From positions 78,664 through 142,663 of the forward strand of contig NZ_JAAOHY010000009.1 of assembly GCF_011308835.1 (NCBI RefSeq): a stretch of 64,000 bases of DNA, written 5' to 3'. The notes under the pieces were generated by a model. That model did no database searches, was not told where the DNA came from, and saw only the letters and a list, made by a program, of their open reading frames with translations. Below, in pieces: positions 35,468 to 44,176 of the stretch. The position numbers were made by a program, and so were the translations under genes. Position 1 is the stretch's first letter, and every line of letters begins with the position of its first letter. This DNA comes from Paracoccus xiamenensis (lineage in GTDB: Bacteria; Pseudomonadota; Alphaproteobacteria; Rhodobacterales; Rhodobacteraceae).

Positions 35468-36385
35468 TCAGACCGGATCCCAGCTGAACACATCGGCCGA
35501 TACCTCCAGCGGCACATAGCTGCGCTTCAACGCCGGGATGGCGTGGCTGGCGACGCTGGCGATGTCCCAGCCCTCGCCACGATGAACCGCGCGGAGCGGG
35601 CGCGGCTGCGAGATCAGGAAAATCTCGTTATTGCGCACGGCGAAAATCTGGCCGGTGGTGTCCGCGCCCGCGTCGGATGCCAGATAAAGCGCCAGCGGGG
35701 CGATTTTTTCGGGCGACATTTCTTTCATGCGGTTTACGCGTTCTTCCTGTTCAGGGCTGTCGACCTTGATCGAGGATGTCATCCTGCTCCATGCGAAAGG
35801 TGCGATGCAGTTCGAGCGGATATTCCAGCGAGCGAGATCCAGCGCGATGGATTTCGACAATGCCGCCACGCCCAGCTTGGCCGCCGAATAATTCGCCTGC
35901 GCCAGATTGCCGATCAGACCCGAGGTCGAGGTCATGTGGATCAAGCTGCCGCTGCCTTGTTCGCGCATTACATCGGCGGCGGCGCGGCTGACATTGAAGC
36001 TGCCGTAAAGATGCACCTTCACGACGGCGTCGAAGTCTTCGAAGCTCATCTTGTGGAAGAAGGTATCGCGCAGGATACCGGCATTGTTGACCACCGCGTC
36101 CAGTCGTCCGAAGGCGTCGGTGGCCGCCTTGACCATGGCGCGCGCGCCGTCCGGGTCGGACACGTCATCGCCATTGGCGACGGCACGGCCGCCGGCCTTC
36201 TCGATTTCGGCGACAACGGCGCTGGCGGCGGCACTGGATTCGCGGCGCCCATCCAGGGTTGCGCCCAGGTCGTTGATGACCACGCTGGCACCGGCGCGGG
36301 CGGCTTCCATGGCGATGGCGCGACCGATGCCGCCGCCAGCGCCGGTAACCAGGATGACTTTCCCTTCAAGCGGTTTCTGCGACAT
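35468..36385 (-). CDS. SDR family 3-hydroxyacyl-CoA dehydrogenase (MFE-2 type)
   Basis: A 305-residue short-chain dehydrogenase. It has the cofactor motif TGAGGGIGRAIA, the VINDLGATLDG loop typical of the peroxisomal multifunctional-enzyme-2 dehydrogenase domain, the NNAGILRD block and catalytic Ser-Tyr-Lys in MTSTSGLIGN and YSAAKLG. The MFE-2-like C-terminal extension with QIFAVRNNEIFLISQP is present. It should oxidise a (3R)-hydroxyacyl-CoA with NAD. It is the downstream partner of the IclR gene on the minus strand, while a MaoC hydratase of the same MFE-2 pathway lies at 41004. The substrate chain is unknown. Confidence 0.85.
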   Translation of the reverse strand: MSQKPLEGKVILVTGAGGGIGRAIAMEAARAGASVVINDLGATLDGRRESSAAASAVVAEIEKAGGRAVANGDDVSDPDGARAMVKAATDAFGRLDAVVNNAGILRDTFFHKMSFEDFDAVVKVHLYGSFNVSRAAADVMREQGSGSLIHMTSTSGLIGNLAQANYSAAKLGVAALSKSIALDLARWNIRSNCIAPFAWSRMTSSIKVDSPEQEERVNRMKEMSPEKIAPLALYLASDAGADTTGQIFAVRNNEIFLISQPRPLRAVHRGEGWDIASVASHAIPALKRSYVPLEVSADVFSWDPV

Positions 36386-36409
36386 GTCTCCTCCTTCATG
36401 TCCTTGGGG

Positions 36410-37186
36410 TTATGGGGGGCTCGGGCGGCAGAACAGGCCGCGCTCGATCTGTTTGGCCGCTTCGGCCAGGGCTTCGGCCACGCGCAGCAGGCTGTCATCG
36501 CCGTGCTGGCCCGAAATGGTGATGCTGCTGAGACCCAGCCGCGGCGTGTTCTCGGCGTCGCAGGCCATGGCGGCGACAATGTCGAGGCCGCGGAACAGGT
36601 TGCCGCGATCGCGGGCATGGCCGGTTTCGCGCGCCGCCTGCACGTCCTGCCAGTAGGAATCGAAGCCGGGGGCGGACTGCCAGCGCACATTGTCATAACC
36701 CTTGCGCACCTGCGCCTCGTCCAGCCCGCACCGGGCAGCATAGCAACGGCCGACGGCGCCGGCGAAGACCGGCAGGCGGCTGTTTGGCGCAATCACCGCC
36801 TGCACGATCCGCGGGGCGGCGAAATGGTCGATCAGCACGATCCGCCGGCCCGCCGTCACTTGCCACAGCGCGATCATCACCTGATGGTCCTGGGCGATGG
36901 CATTGGCCAGCGGCCGGATCGTGTCGGCCGGGTTCGCCCCCAGCAGTGGGGCTGCGAATTCCATCACCCCCATGCCGATCCGGTAGGTCTTGGATTCCGG
37001 GTCGAAGCTGAGCAGGCCCTCATGGGCGAGCGTGCGCAGGATGTTGAATGCGGAAGACACATTCAGCCCAGCCTCGCGCGCGATCTGGGTCGCGCCCATC
37101 GCCGTCCCGCGCCCCGCCAGAAGCCGCAGGATCGCGGTCGCGTTCAGGACTGCGGGCACCGGTTTCGAGGTCTGTTCTTCGCCCAT
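36410..37186 (-). CDS. IclR family transcriptional regulator
   Basis: A 258-residue regulator. The N-terminal winged HTH (residues about 10-70) reads VLNATAILRLLAGRGTAMGATQIAREAGLNVSSAFNILRTLAHEGLL; the C-terminal IclR ligand domain follows, with VLIDHFAAPRIVQ and LPVFAGAVGRCYAA. The start is ATG 37184-37186; the upstream open frame overlaps the acyl-CoA dehydrogenase gene and is not real. It is divergent from that gene and co-directional with the SDR gene, and probably controls the whole acyl-CoA module in answer to its substrate or an acyl-CoA. Confidence 0.88.
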   Translation of the reverse strand: MGEEQTSKPVPAVLNATAILRLLAGRGTAMGATQIAREAGLNVSSAFNILRTLAHEGLLSFDPESKTYRIGMGVMEFAAPLLGANPADTIRPLANAIAQDHQVMIALWQVTAGRRIVLIDHFAAPRIVQAVIAPNSRLPVFAGAVGRCYAARCGLDEAQVRKGYDNVRWQSAPGFDSYWQDVQAARETGHARDRGNLFRGLDIVAAMACDAENTPRLGLSSITISGQHGDDSLLRVAEALAEAAKQIERGLFCRPSPP

Positions 37187-37204
37187 CAAGATTTTCCTTG
37201 CAGA

Positions 37205-37228
37205 ATGATATTCATCATACAGAATGAA
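37205..37228. promoter_or_regulatory. Candidate IclR operator between divergent IclR and acyl-CoA dehydrogenase genes
   Basis: The 70-bp divergent gap contains two overlapping inverted repeats, ATGAT-ATTC-ATCAT (37205-37218) and TTCAT-N8-ATGAA (37211-37228), plus a direct repeat CAGAATGA at 37201 and 37220. IclR proteins bind imperfect palindromes of about this size in such gaps. Confidence 0.5.
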
Positions 37229-37256
37229 ACACAGTAAGCAAGCGAGGAGAGATGAC

Positions 37257-38423
37257 ATGAGTTCCGGGGTGGATGCCGATGTTTTCGAACAGCTTTTGCA
37301 GGTCGTTGACCGATTCGCGCGAGAGCGTTTGATTCCCGCCGAAAAACGGGTCGAGGAAGAAAACGACATCCCCGAGGAGATCGTCGCCGAGATGCGCGAG
37401 ATGGGATTGTTCGGCCTGTCGACGCCTGAAGAATATGGCGGCATCGGTCTGAACGTCCCGCAAGAGGCGCGCCTGATCGAGGCGCTTTGCTATGCCTCGC
37501 TGACCTTCCGTTCGCTGATCGGGACCAATGTCGGCATCGGTGCGCAGGGCATCGTCATGGACGGCACGCCCGAACAGAAGGACGAATGGTTGCCCGGCAT
37601 CGCAAGTGGCGAGGTCATCGCGTCCTTCGCACTGACCGAACCCGATAACGGCTCGGACGCGGGCGGGATTCGTACCATGGCGCGCCGCGACGGAACCGAT
37701 TTCGTCATCAACGGCACCAAGCGTTTCATCACCAATGCGGTCCGCGCGGGGGTCTTTACCGTCTTTGCGCGCACCGATCCCTCCAGGCCCGGCGCGGACG
37801 GCGTATCGGCCTTTATCGTTCCGGCGAACACACCGGGCATCACCGTTGCGACGCCCGACCGCAAGATGGGGCAGCGCGGCACCAAGACCTCTGACGTGAT
37901 CTTTGAAGACGTGCGCATCCCCGAAACCGCGATCATCGGCGGGCCGGACAACCTCAACAAGGGGTTCCGCACGGCGATGAAGGTGTTGGACCGGGGCCGC
38001 ATTCATGTCAGCGCCATGGCCGTGGGGCAGGGCCAGCGGATGCTGGACATCGCCACAGATTACGCATTGGAGCGCAAGCAATTCGGCAAGCCGATCGGTG
38101 AACACCAGCTTGTCCAGGGCCTGCTGGCCGATTGCCAGGCCGACCTGCACGCCGCGCGGGCGCTGGTGCATGCCACTGCCGAAACCTTCGACCGCGAGGG
38201 CAAGGCGATCCTTGAAGCATCCTGTGCCAAGTATTTCTGCACCGAGGCCGCCGGCCGCATCGCCGATCGCGCGCTGCAAATCCATGGCGGCGCGGGCTAT
38301 ATGTCTGAATACGACATCGAACGGCTGTATCGCGATATTCGCCTTCTGCGGATCTATGAAGGCACCAGTCAGATCCAGCAGTTGGTGATCGCACGCCGTA
38401 CGCTGGCCGCGCGCGCCGCCTGA
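37257..38423 (+). CDS. Acyl-CoA dehydrogenase
   Basis: A 388-residue FAD enzyme that introduces an alpha-beta double bond in an acyl-CoA. It has the N-terminal helical domain, the flavin and substrate block FALTEPDNGSDAGGIRTMA, GTKRFITNA, the IMGDRG-like QFGKPIGEHQLVQ region and the catalytic glutamate, about residue 368, in RIYEGTSQIQ near the C-terminus, in the short-chain dehydrogenase position. Start ATG 37257 lies 7 bases after GAGGAGAG. It is the first gene of the plus-strand acyl-CoA operon and is divergent from the IclR gene. Confidence 0.92.
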   Translation: MSSGVDADVFEQLLQVVDRFARERLIPAEKRVEEENDIPEEIVAEMREMGLFGLSTPEEYGGIGLNVPQEARLIEALCYASLTFRSLIGTNVGIGAQGIVMDGTPEQKDEWLPGIASGEVIASFALTEPDNGSDAGGIRTMARRDGTDFVINGTKRFITNAVRAGVFTVFARTDPSRPGADGVSAFIVPANTPGITVATPDRKMGQRGTKTSDVIFEDVRIPETAIIGGPDNLNKGFRTAMKVLDRGRIHVSAMAVGQGQRMLDIATDYALERKQFGKPIGEHQLVQGLLADCQADLHAARALVHATAETFDREGKAILEASCAKYFCTEAAGRIADRALQIHGGAGYMSEYDIERLYRDIRLLRIYEGTSQIQQLVIARRTLAARAA

Positions 38424-38424
38424 C

Positions 38425-38835
38425 ATGGGGACGCGCCGACTTGACCAGATGCCCCCGCAGTCCAACTTTGCAGGGCTTCTGGGGATCGAGATCGTCAAGG
38501 TCACGCCGGCAGAGGTGATCTGCCGCATGCGCGTGACCGAGGCGATGGCCAATCGCAACGGGGTTCTGCACGGCGGTGCGATGATGACCTTGGCCGACAA
38601 CGCCGCCGGCAGCGCCGCCTTCATCAACAGCGATGCCGACCAGACCAATACCACCGTCGAGGCAAAGACCAACTTCATGCGTGCGGTGAAAGTTGGCGAC
38701 GTGCTGACTGCGCGCTGTGTGCCGCTGCAGGCCGGTCGCCGCATTCAGGTGTTGCAGGTCACCGTGACACGCAGCGACGGCAAGGTCGCGGCGGTGACGA
38801 CGCAGACCCATTTGTTGCTGGAATGGGACGGCTAG
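38425..38835 (+). CDS. PaaI family hotdog thioesterase
   Basis: A 136-residue hotdog-fold thioesterase with the PaaI signature NRNGVLHGGAMMTLADNAAGSAA, including the HGG loop and the catalytic aspartate in that helix. It hydrolyses an acyl-CoA, perhaps rescuing CoA from dead-end intermediates in the pathway. It begins 1 bp after the dehydrogenase stop with ATG 38425; an internal ATG at 38449 is an alternative start. No signal peptide is present. Confidence 0.88.
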   Translation: MGTRRLDQMPPQSNFAGLLGIEIVKVTPAEVICRMRVTEAMANRNGVLHGGAMMTLADNAAGSAAFINSDADQTNTTVEAKTNFMRAVKVGDVLTARCVPLQAGRRIQVLQVTVTRSDGKVAAVTTQTHLLLEWDG

Positions 38836-38902
38836 GGCGCCAGCGATTTTCGGAGGAAGCAATGACAGCGAAACAAGCCATCCGCAGCCCAGAGGCAATG
38901 CG

Positions 38903-41014
38903 ATGACCAGCCAACCGCATTTTGATGCGTTGATCGCCCCCCGTTCGGTCGCCGTGATCGGCGCCTCGGACGATCCAACGCGCATCGGTGGCCGGCCCAT
39001 CGCGGCCATGCTGCGCGCTGGCTTCAAGGGTCGGATCATGCCGGTGAATCCGCGGCGGACCGAGGTTCAGGGCTTGCCCTGCTTCGCCAGCGTCGATGAC
39101 CTGCCAGAGGCCCCCGACGCCGCCCTGATCGCCGTTCCGGCATCACTGATCCCCGAAACCATTACCGCGCTTGGCCGCAAGGGATGCAAGGCGGTGACGC
39201 TGTTTTCCGCCGGCTTTGCCGAGACGGGCGAGGAAGGCGAGGCGGCGCAGCGCGAGATGCTGGCACTGGCCCGCCAATACGGCATGCGCGTGCTGGGGCC
39301 GAACACGCTGGGCGTCTATAACGTCGATATCGGCTATTACGGGACCTTCTCTTCTTCGCTGGATACCGGCCATCCGCGCGCCGGCAATATTGGCATCGCC
39401 AGCCAGTCAGGGGCCTTCGGCGCGCATCTGGGCGCGCTGGCGCGCGACCGCGGGCTGGGCTGTTCGGTCCTCATCACCACCGGCAACGAGGCCGACATCA
39501 CCGTGGCCGAGGCGATCCGCTGGATGGCGGAAAGCGACACCACGGACGTGATTTGCGCCTATATGGAGGCCGTGAATGACGCGCCCGCGCTGCTGGCGGC
39601 GCTGGATGCGGCGCGCGCGGCGGGCAAGCCGGTCTTCGCGCTGAAATCCGGGCGCTCGGCAGTGGGCGCGCGGGCGGCGGCGTCGCATACGGCCTCGTTG
39701 ACGGGGGATGCGGTGGTGGCCGACGCGGTGCTGACCGACCACGGCGCGATCATCCTGCGCGACCCCGAAACGATGATGGATTACGCCTATGCGGCCTCCA
39801 AACGGGTGTTCCCGTCCAGCCATTCGCTGGGGGTCATCACCGTCAGCGGCGGCGCCGGCATCGTCATCAGCGACGAGGCCGAACGTATCGGCCTGCCGAT
39901 GCCGCCCATGCCCGAAGATGCGCAGGCGCGGCTGAAAGGCGTGCTGTCCTATGCCTCGCCCGTCAACCCGCTGGACTGCACGGCGCAGGCGCTGAACGAC
40001 CCTTCGCTTCTGGAAACCTTCACCCGCGCCGCGCTGGAAGAAGGCGGCTATGGCGCGGTTCTGTGCTTCCTGACCTATGTCGCCGGCAGCCCGGCCATGT
40101 CGGACCTGGTCCTGACCGCGATGAAGCCGCTGCGTGCGGCATATCCCGACCGCATCATTGCCTTCTGCGCCCTCGGCGATCCGGCGGTGCTGCGGCGCTA
40201 TGATGACGAAGGCATCCTGATCTTCAGCGATCCTTGCCGGGCTGCGCGGGCGCTGGATGCGGTGATGCGCTTCGGCGCCGACCGCGAGCGTCTCCAGCCC
40301 GCACCGCCGCCCAGGGCCGCGTCGGTGGCCTTGCCAGAGGCCACCCCGGACGAGGCCGCCGCCAAGGCGCTGCTGGCCGATGCCGGCATTGCTGCGGCCC
40401 CCGAACAGGCCGTCACCGACCCCGCCGCCGCCATCGACGCAGCCGAAAGCTTCGGCTTTCCGGTGGTGATGAAAATCCTCTCGCCCGATATCCTGCACAA
40501 GTCCGATATCGGCGCGGTCAAGCTGAACCTGACCACCCCCGAAGAGGTCCGCAGCGCCTATGCCGAGATCCTGCAAGCGGCCGCCACCCACGCGCCGAAT
40601 GCCCGGATCAGCGGCGTTCTGGTTGCGAAACAGCTGACCGGCGGCGTCGAATGCCTGATGGGCATCAACCGCGATCCGACCTTCGGGCCGGTCGCTGTCT
40701 TTGGCCTTGGCGGCATCTTCGTCGAGCTGCTGAACGACGTGGCATTGCGGGCCTGCCCCTTCGATGTGGATACCGCGCGCGAGATGATCGGCTCGATCCG
40801 GGGGGCGGCGATCCTGCGCGGTGCGCGGGGCCAGCCGCCCGCCGATATCGACGCGCTGGCGCAGATGCTTTCGTCTCTGTCGATATTTGCGGCGGGGGCA
40901 GGGGAGCGGCTGGTCTCGGTCGATCTCAACCCGGTTCTGGCGCTGCCGGCGGGGCAGGGCGCCTATGCGCTGGATGCGGTCATCGAACTGGATGGGGGCG
41001 GCCGTGACCATTGA
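38903..41014 (+). CDS. Acyl-CoA synthetase, NDP-forming (acetate-CoA ligase / Pat-like fused subunits)
   Basis: A 703-residue fused enzyme. Residues about 10-460 contain a CoA-binding domain (IAPRSVAVIGASDDPTRIGGRPIAAML) and succinyl-CoA-ligase-like domains with the phospho-histidine near residue 262 in AASHTASLTGDAVV. Residues about 470-700 are an ATP-grasp domain (FGFPVVMKILSPDILHKSDIGAVKLNL, then QLTGGVECLMGINRDPTFGPVAVFGLGG). It forms acyl-CoA from a carboxylate with NDP release, or acts in reverse. Relatives include acetate, feruloyl and pimeloyl ligases. It is the likely activating step of this catabolic module. It overlaps the MaoC gene by 11 bp. Confidence 0.87.
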   Translation: MTSQPHFDALIAPRSVAVIGASDDPTRIGGRPIAAMLRAGFKGRIMPVNPRRTEVQGLPCFASVDDLPEAPDAALIAVPASLIPETITALGRKGCKAVTLFSAGFAETGEEGEAAQREMLALARQYGMRVLGPNTLGVYNVDIGYYGTFSSSLDTGHPRAGNIGIASQSGAFGAHLGALARDRGLGCSVLITTGNEADITVAEAIRWMAESDTTDVICAYMEAVNDAPALLAALDAARAAGKPVFALKSGRSAVGARAAASHTASLTGDAVVADAVLTDHGAIILRDPETMMDYAYAASKRVFPSSHSLGVITVSGGAGIVISDEAERIGLPMPPMPEDAQARLKGVLSYASPVNPLDCTAQALNDPSLLETFTRAALEEGGYGAVLCFLTYVAGSPAMSDLVLTAMKPLRAAYPDRIIAFCALGDPAVLRRYDDEGILIFSDPCRAARALDAVMRFGADRERLQPAPPPRAASVALPEATPDEAAAKALLADAGIAAAPEQAVTDPAAAIDAAESFGFPVVMKILSPDILHKSDIGAVKLNLTTPEEVRSAYAEILQAAATHAPNARISGVLVAKQLTGGVECLMGINRDPTFGPVAVFGLGGIFVELLNDVALRACPFDVDTAREMIGSIRGAAILRGARGQPPADIDALAQMLSSLSIFAAGAGERLVSVDLNPVLALPAGQGAYALDAVIELDGGGRDH

Positions 41015-41867
41015 CCATGACAAGCTGCTGAATTTCGACATCCCCGAGATCCAACAAAGCTATGGCCCGGCAGAGGTGGCGCTTTACGGCCTGTCCGTGG
41101 GAATGGGGCAGGATCCGACGGATCTGCGCCAGCTGGCCTATACCGGCGGACTGGCCGATGACCGGCGGGTAATGCCTGCCATCGTCAACGTGCTGGGCCA
41201 TCCCGGCTTCTGGCTGAGCAATCCCGAAACCGGGGTCAATGCGCTGAAGGTGGTGCATGGCGAACAGGGCATTACCATCCACCGCGCGATACCCGAACAG
41301 GCCACCATCCGCGCCCGGACCCGCGTCACAGGGCTGGTCGACAAGGGCGAGGGGCGCGGCGCGTTGATGTATTACGAAAAGCAGATCCGCGACGCGACCG
41401 ACGATTCGCTGATCGCGACCTGCACCGGCACCACCTTCCTGCGGGGTGATGGCGGCTATGGCGGGCCCGCCGGTCCGGTCAAACCAGCCCATCAACTGCC
41501 CGAAACCCCACCCGATCACGTCTTTGACACGCCGACCCGGCTCGAACAGGCGCTGTATTACCGCTGGAACGGCGATCCGAACCCGCTGCATCTGGATCCA
41601 CGCGTGGCCGCGAAGGCCGGCTTCGACCGCCCGATCCTGCATGGCATGTGCAGCTTTGGCTGCGCGGCTCATGCCTTGCTGGCGGTGATGTGCGATTACG
41701 ACGCCAGCCGGTTCGGCGCTATGGCCGGGCGCTTCACCGCCCACGTTTTCCCCGGCGAGACGCTGCGGACCGAGATCTGGTCGGATGGCTCGTTTCGCAC
41801 CCGCGCAGTCGAACGCGACAAGGTCGTCATCGGCAACGGATTGTTCCGCGTCAAAGAGGCAGCATGA
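41004..41867 (+). CDS. MaoC family (R)-specific enoyl-CoA hydratase (MFE-2 hydratase type)
   Basis: A 287-residue double-hotdog hydratase. The C-terminal hotdog holds the catalytic motif YYRWNGDPNPLHLDPRVAAKAGF, with Asp and His, followed by DRPILHGMCSFGCAAH, the pattern of the hydratase domain of multifunctional enzyme 2. It hydrates a trans-2-enoyl-CoA to (3R)-hydroxyacyl-CoA. GTG 41004 is chosen as start because it has a GGGGGCGG ribosome site and overlaps the ligase end by 11 bp; there is no nearby ATG in frame. Its product suits the SDR dehydrogenase at 35468. Confidence 0.82.
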   Translation: MTIDHDKLLNFDIPEIQQSYGPAEVALYGLSVGMGQDPTDLRQLAYTGGLADDRRVMPAIVNVLGHPGFWLSNPETGVNALKVVHGEQGITIHRAIPEQATIRARTRVTGLVDKGEGRGALMYYEKQIRDATDDSLIATCTGTTFLRGDGGYGGPAGPVKPAHQLPETPPDHVFDTPTRLEQALYYRWNGDPNPLHLDPRVAAKAGFDRPILHGMCSFGCAAHALLAVMCDYDASRFGAMAGRFTAHVFPGETLRTEIWSDGSFRTRAVERDKVVIGNGLFRVKEAA

Positions 41868-42625
41868 GCATCGAGATCACCAGACAGCCGGACGGGCTGC
41901 TTCTTATCACGCTGAACGATCCCGAACGGCGCAACCCGATCGGCCATCCGTTGCGTCAACGCCTGTCCGCCGCCCTGTCCGAGGCCGAGGGCGACGACAC
42001 CGTCAGGGCAGTCGTGCTGACCGGAGCGGGCGGCAACTTTTCGGCCGGGGGCGATATTCGCGATCAGCGCGAACGCAGCATCTCCGCACATCGTGAACGG
42101 TTCGCCGTCATCAAGGACATGGTCAGCCGTATGGCGCGCTTTTCCAAGCCGCTGGTGGCGGCGGTGGATGGCTGGGCGGCGGGCGGCGGCTTTGCGCTGG
42201 CGCTTGCTTGCCCAACTGTCGTGGCGTCCGACCGGGCGCGCTTCGTCGCCAGCTTTTCCCGGATCGGCTTGATCCCCGATATGGGCCTGCTGGCAACGCT
42301 GCCGGCGCGGATTGGTCCTGCACGTGCGCGCCGTCTGTTCCTTGATAACCGCGCCGTCGACGCGACCGAGGCGCTGGCGATGGGAATTGCCGACCACCTG
42401 ACCACGGCGGACGAACTGCTGGCGGTTGCCAGTGCCCATGCGCTGGAAGAAGCCGCGACAGCGCCGCTGGCGCGCCAGTTCGTCAATGACTGGTTCGCCC
42501 GCGATCTGGGCGCGGCGCTGGATTATGAACAGCAATTGCAATCGCTGCTGTTGAACAGCAGTGACGCCGCCGAAGGCCGCGCCGCCTTCCGCGAGAAGCG
42601 CAGCCCCCAGTTTCGGGGATGCTGA
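41864..42625 (+). CDS. Enoyl-CoA hydratase/isomerase family protein (crotonase)
   Basis: A 253-residue crotonase. It has the N-terminal LITLNDPERRNPIGHPLRQ, the oxyanion-hole block FSAGGDIRDQ and the second one WAAGGGFALALACPTVVASDRARF, then SRIGLIPDMGLLATLPARIG. The glutamate usual before GG in hydratases (for example in GAA-type motifs) is not at the standard place, so an isomerase or other crotonase reaction is possible. The ATGA overlap with the MaoC gene shows translational coupling. Confidence 0.88.
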   Translation: MSIEITRQPDGLLLITLNDPERRNPIGHPLRQRLSAALSEAEGDDTVRAVVLTGAGGNFSAGGDIRDQRERSISAHRERFAVIKDMVSRMARFSKPLVAAVDGWAAGGGFALALACPTVVASDRARFVASFSRIGLIPDMGLLATLPARIGPARARRLFLDNRAVDATEALAMGIADHLTTADELLAVASAHALEEAATAPLARQFVNDWFARDLGAALDYEQQLQSLLLNSSDAAEGRAAFREKRSPQFRGC

Positions 42626-44058
42626 CCGCCCGCCGCAATGCCATGGGTGCCGATCCCGCCGCCAGCCTGAGGCGCGCGCTTCTGGCTTTCGCCATGGTCT
42701 CGGCGGCGGTGCTGGTCTTCGTGGAATCGGACGGGCTGGTGCTGGCGGCCTCGGCCGCGCTGTGCCTGTTTCTGCTGCTGGGCAGGCGGCAGTTCAGCGT
42801 CGGCACCTGGGTGCCGGTGATGCTGTCACTGGCTGCGCTGGTATTGGCGCTGCGCCGGGGTGTCCCGCCCGAGGTGCTGATGCGCGCCGCTGACCGGATG
42901 CTGTTTCTGGCCGCGCTGATTGCCATGCTGGGCACCCTGCGCGCCGCCGCCGCCATCGCGCCAGAGGTCGCCCGCGCGGGCGTCTTCCTGACGGGCCAGC
43001 CGCCCTCGCGCCGCTATCTGGCGCTGTGTTTCGGCGGCCACCTGTTCGGCGTGCTGATCAATTTCGGCGGCCTCGCCTTGCTGCTGGACCTGTCGCGGCG
43101 TTCGATGGTCGCGACCGGCGCGGACCAACTGCCCGAGGACGCGCGAGAGGCGCGGCTGCGCCGGATGACGCTGGCCATCATACGCGGCTTTGGCCTGATT
43201 TCCTTATGGTCGCCCTTTGGGTTTGCCACCAATGCGATTCTGATCGCGCTGCCGGGGATCAGCTATGTGCAGTTCGGGCCGCTCGGCTTTGCCGTCTCTT
43301 TCGTTTTCGTCGCCATCGGCTGGGCCTTTGACCGCCGCGATGGCCGGCCATTCCGTGGCCGCGGCCTGGCGCCACCGAAGCCGCCAGACGGATCCTGGAC
43401 CGGAGCGGCGCTGCTGCTGGGGCATGTGCTGGCGCTGGGTGCGGCGGTCTTCCTGCTGCACGGGCTGACCGCGCTAAGCTTTCAGCAGGCGCTGATTCTT
43501 GCTGTGCCGGGCTATGCCGCGCTGTGGGCGGCGGCGTCGGGCTTGCGCAGCCCGGGCGGAGCTGCCGAGGGGTTGCGACAGGCCGGCGCGGGCGTCTGGG
43601 GCCGATTGTCCGACATGGCGCCCGAGGTTGGCGTCTTCGCTGCCGCCGGCTTCCTGCCCGTGCTGCTGCTGGCGCTGATCCCAATGGACAGCCTGCGCGA
43701 GGGGATCGGCGCGCTTGGGCTTGGTCCTGTGACGATGGCGCTGGGGCTGACGCTGTCGATCTTCGCGCTGGCTTTTCTTGGCGTGAACCCGATCGTATCG
43801 GCCTCGGTCCTGGGATCGGTGGCGGTGCAATTGGCGGTGCCGAACCTGTCGGACACGGCCATTGCCCTCGGCATTACCGGCGGCTGGACTGCGGTGATTG
43901 GGCTGTCCCCTTTCATCACCACCATCATCATTACCGCGACCATCGTCGAGCGGCCGGTCTGGCGCGTCGGACCGGTGTGGAACGGGGCGTACAGTCTGAC
44001 CATCCTGACGGTCTGGCTGCTGCTTCTGGGGGGGCTAATGATCTCTGGCGTGGTCTGA
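42619..44058 (+). CDS. Integral membrane protein, probable transporter of unknown family
   Basis: A 479-residue protein with about eleven to thirteen hydrophobic segments. It overlaps the crotonase gene by 7 bp and is the last gene of the acyl-CoA operon, so it probably imports the operon's carboxylate substrate. Glycine- and proline-bearing segments such as GGHLFGVLINFGGLALLLDLS, FGLISLWSPFGFATNAILIALPG and FLGVNPIVSASVLGSVAV recall ion-transporter-superfamily permeases, with two inverted halves around 110-220 and 350-470, but I do not recognise the family. No signal peptide is evident beyond the first segment (about 20-50). Confidence 0.7.
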   Translation: MLTARRNAMGADPAASLRRALLAFAMVSAAVLVFVESDGLVLAASAALCLFLLLGRRQFSVGTWVPVMLSLAALVLALRRGVPPEVLMRAADRMLFLAALIAMLGTLRAAAAIAPEVARAGVFLTGQPPSRRYLALCFGGHLFGVLINFGGLALLLDLSRRSMVATGADQLPEDAREARLRRMTLAIIRGFGLISLWSPFGFATNAILIALPGISYVQFGPLGFAVSFVFVAIGWAFDRRDGRPFRGRGLAPPKPPDGSWTGAALLLGHVLALGAAVFLLHGLTALSFQQALILAVPGYAALWAAASGLRSPGGAAEGLRQAGAGVWGRLSDMAPEVGVFAAAGFLPVLLLALIPMDSLREGIGALGLGPVTMALGLTLSIFALAFLGVNPIVSASVLGSVAVQLAVPNLSDTAIALGITGGWTAVIGLSPFITTIIITATIVERPVWRVGPVWNGAYSLTILTVWLLLLGGLMISGVV

Positions 44059-44176
44059 GGGGGGGGCGAAATTGCTGGTCTGGGCAAATTGCGTCACACC
44101 CAGCCGCCTGACGAGCTGCAAGAAATGCCTACATAGTATCGTTGGTTAGTTAAATATGCCGCTATGGCATAGCTAC

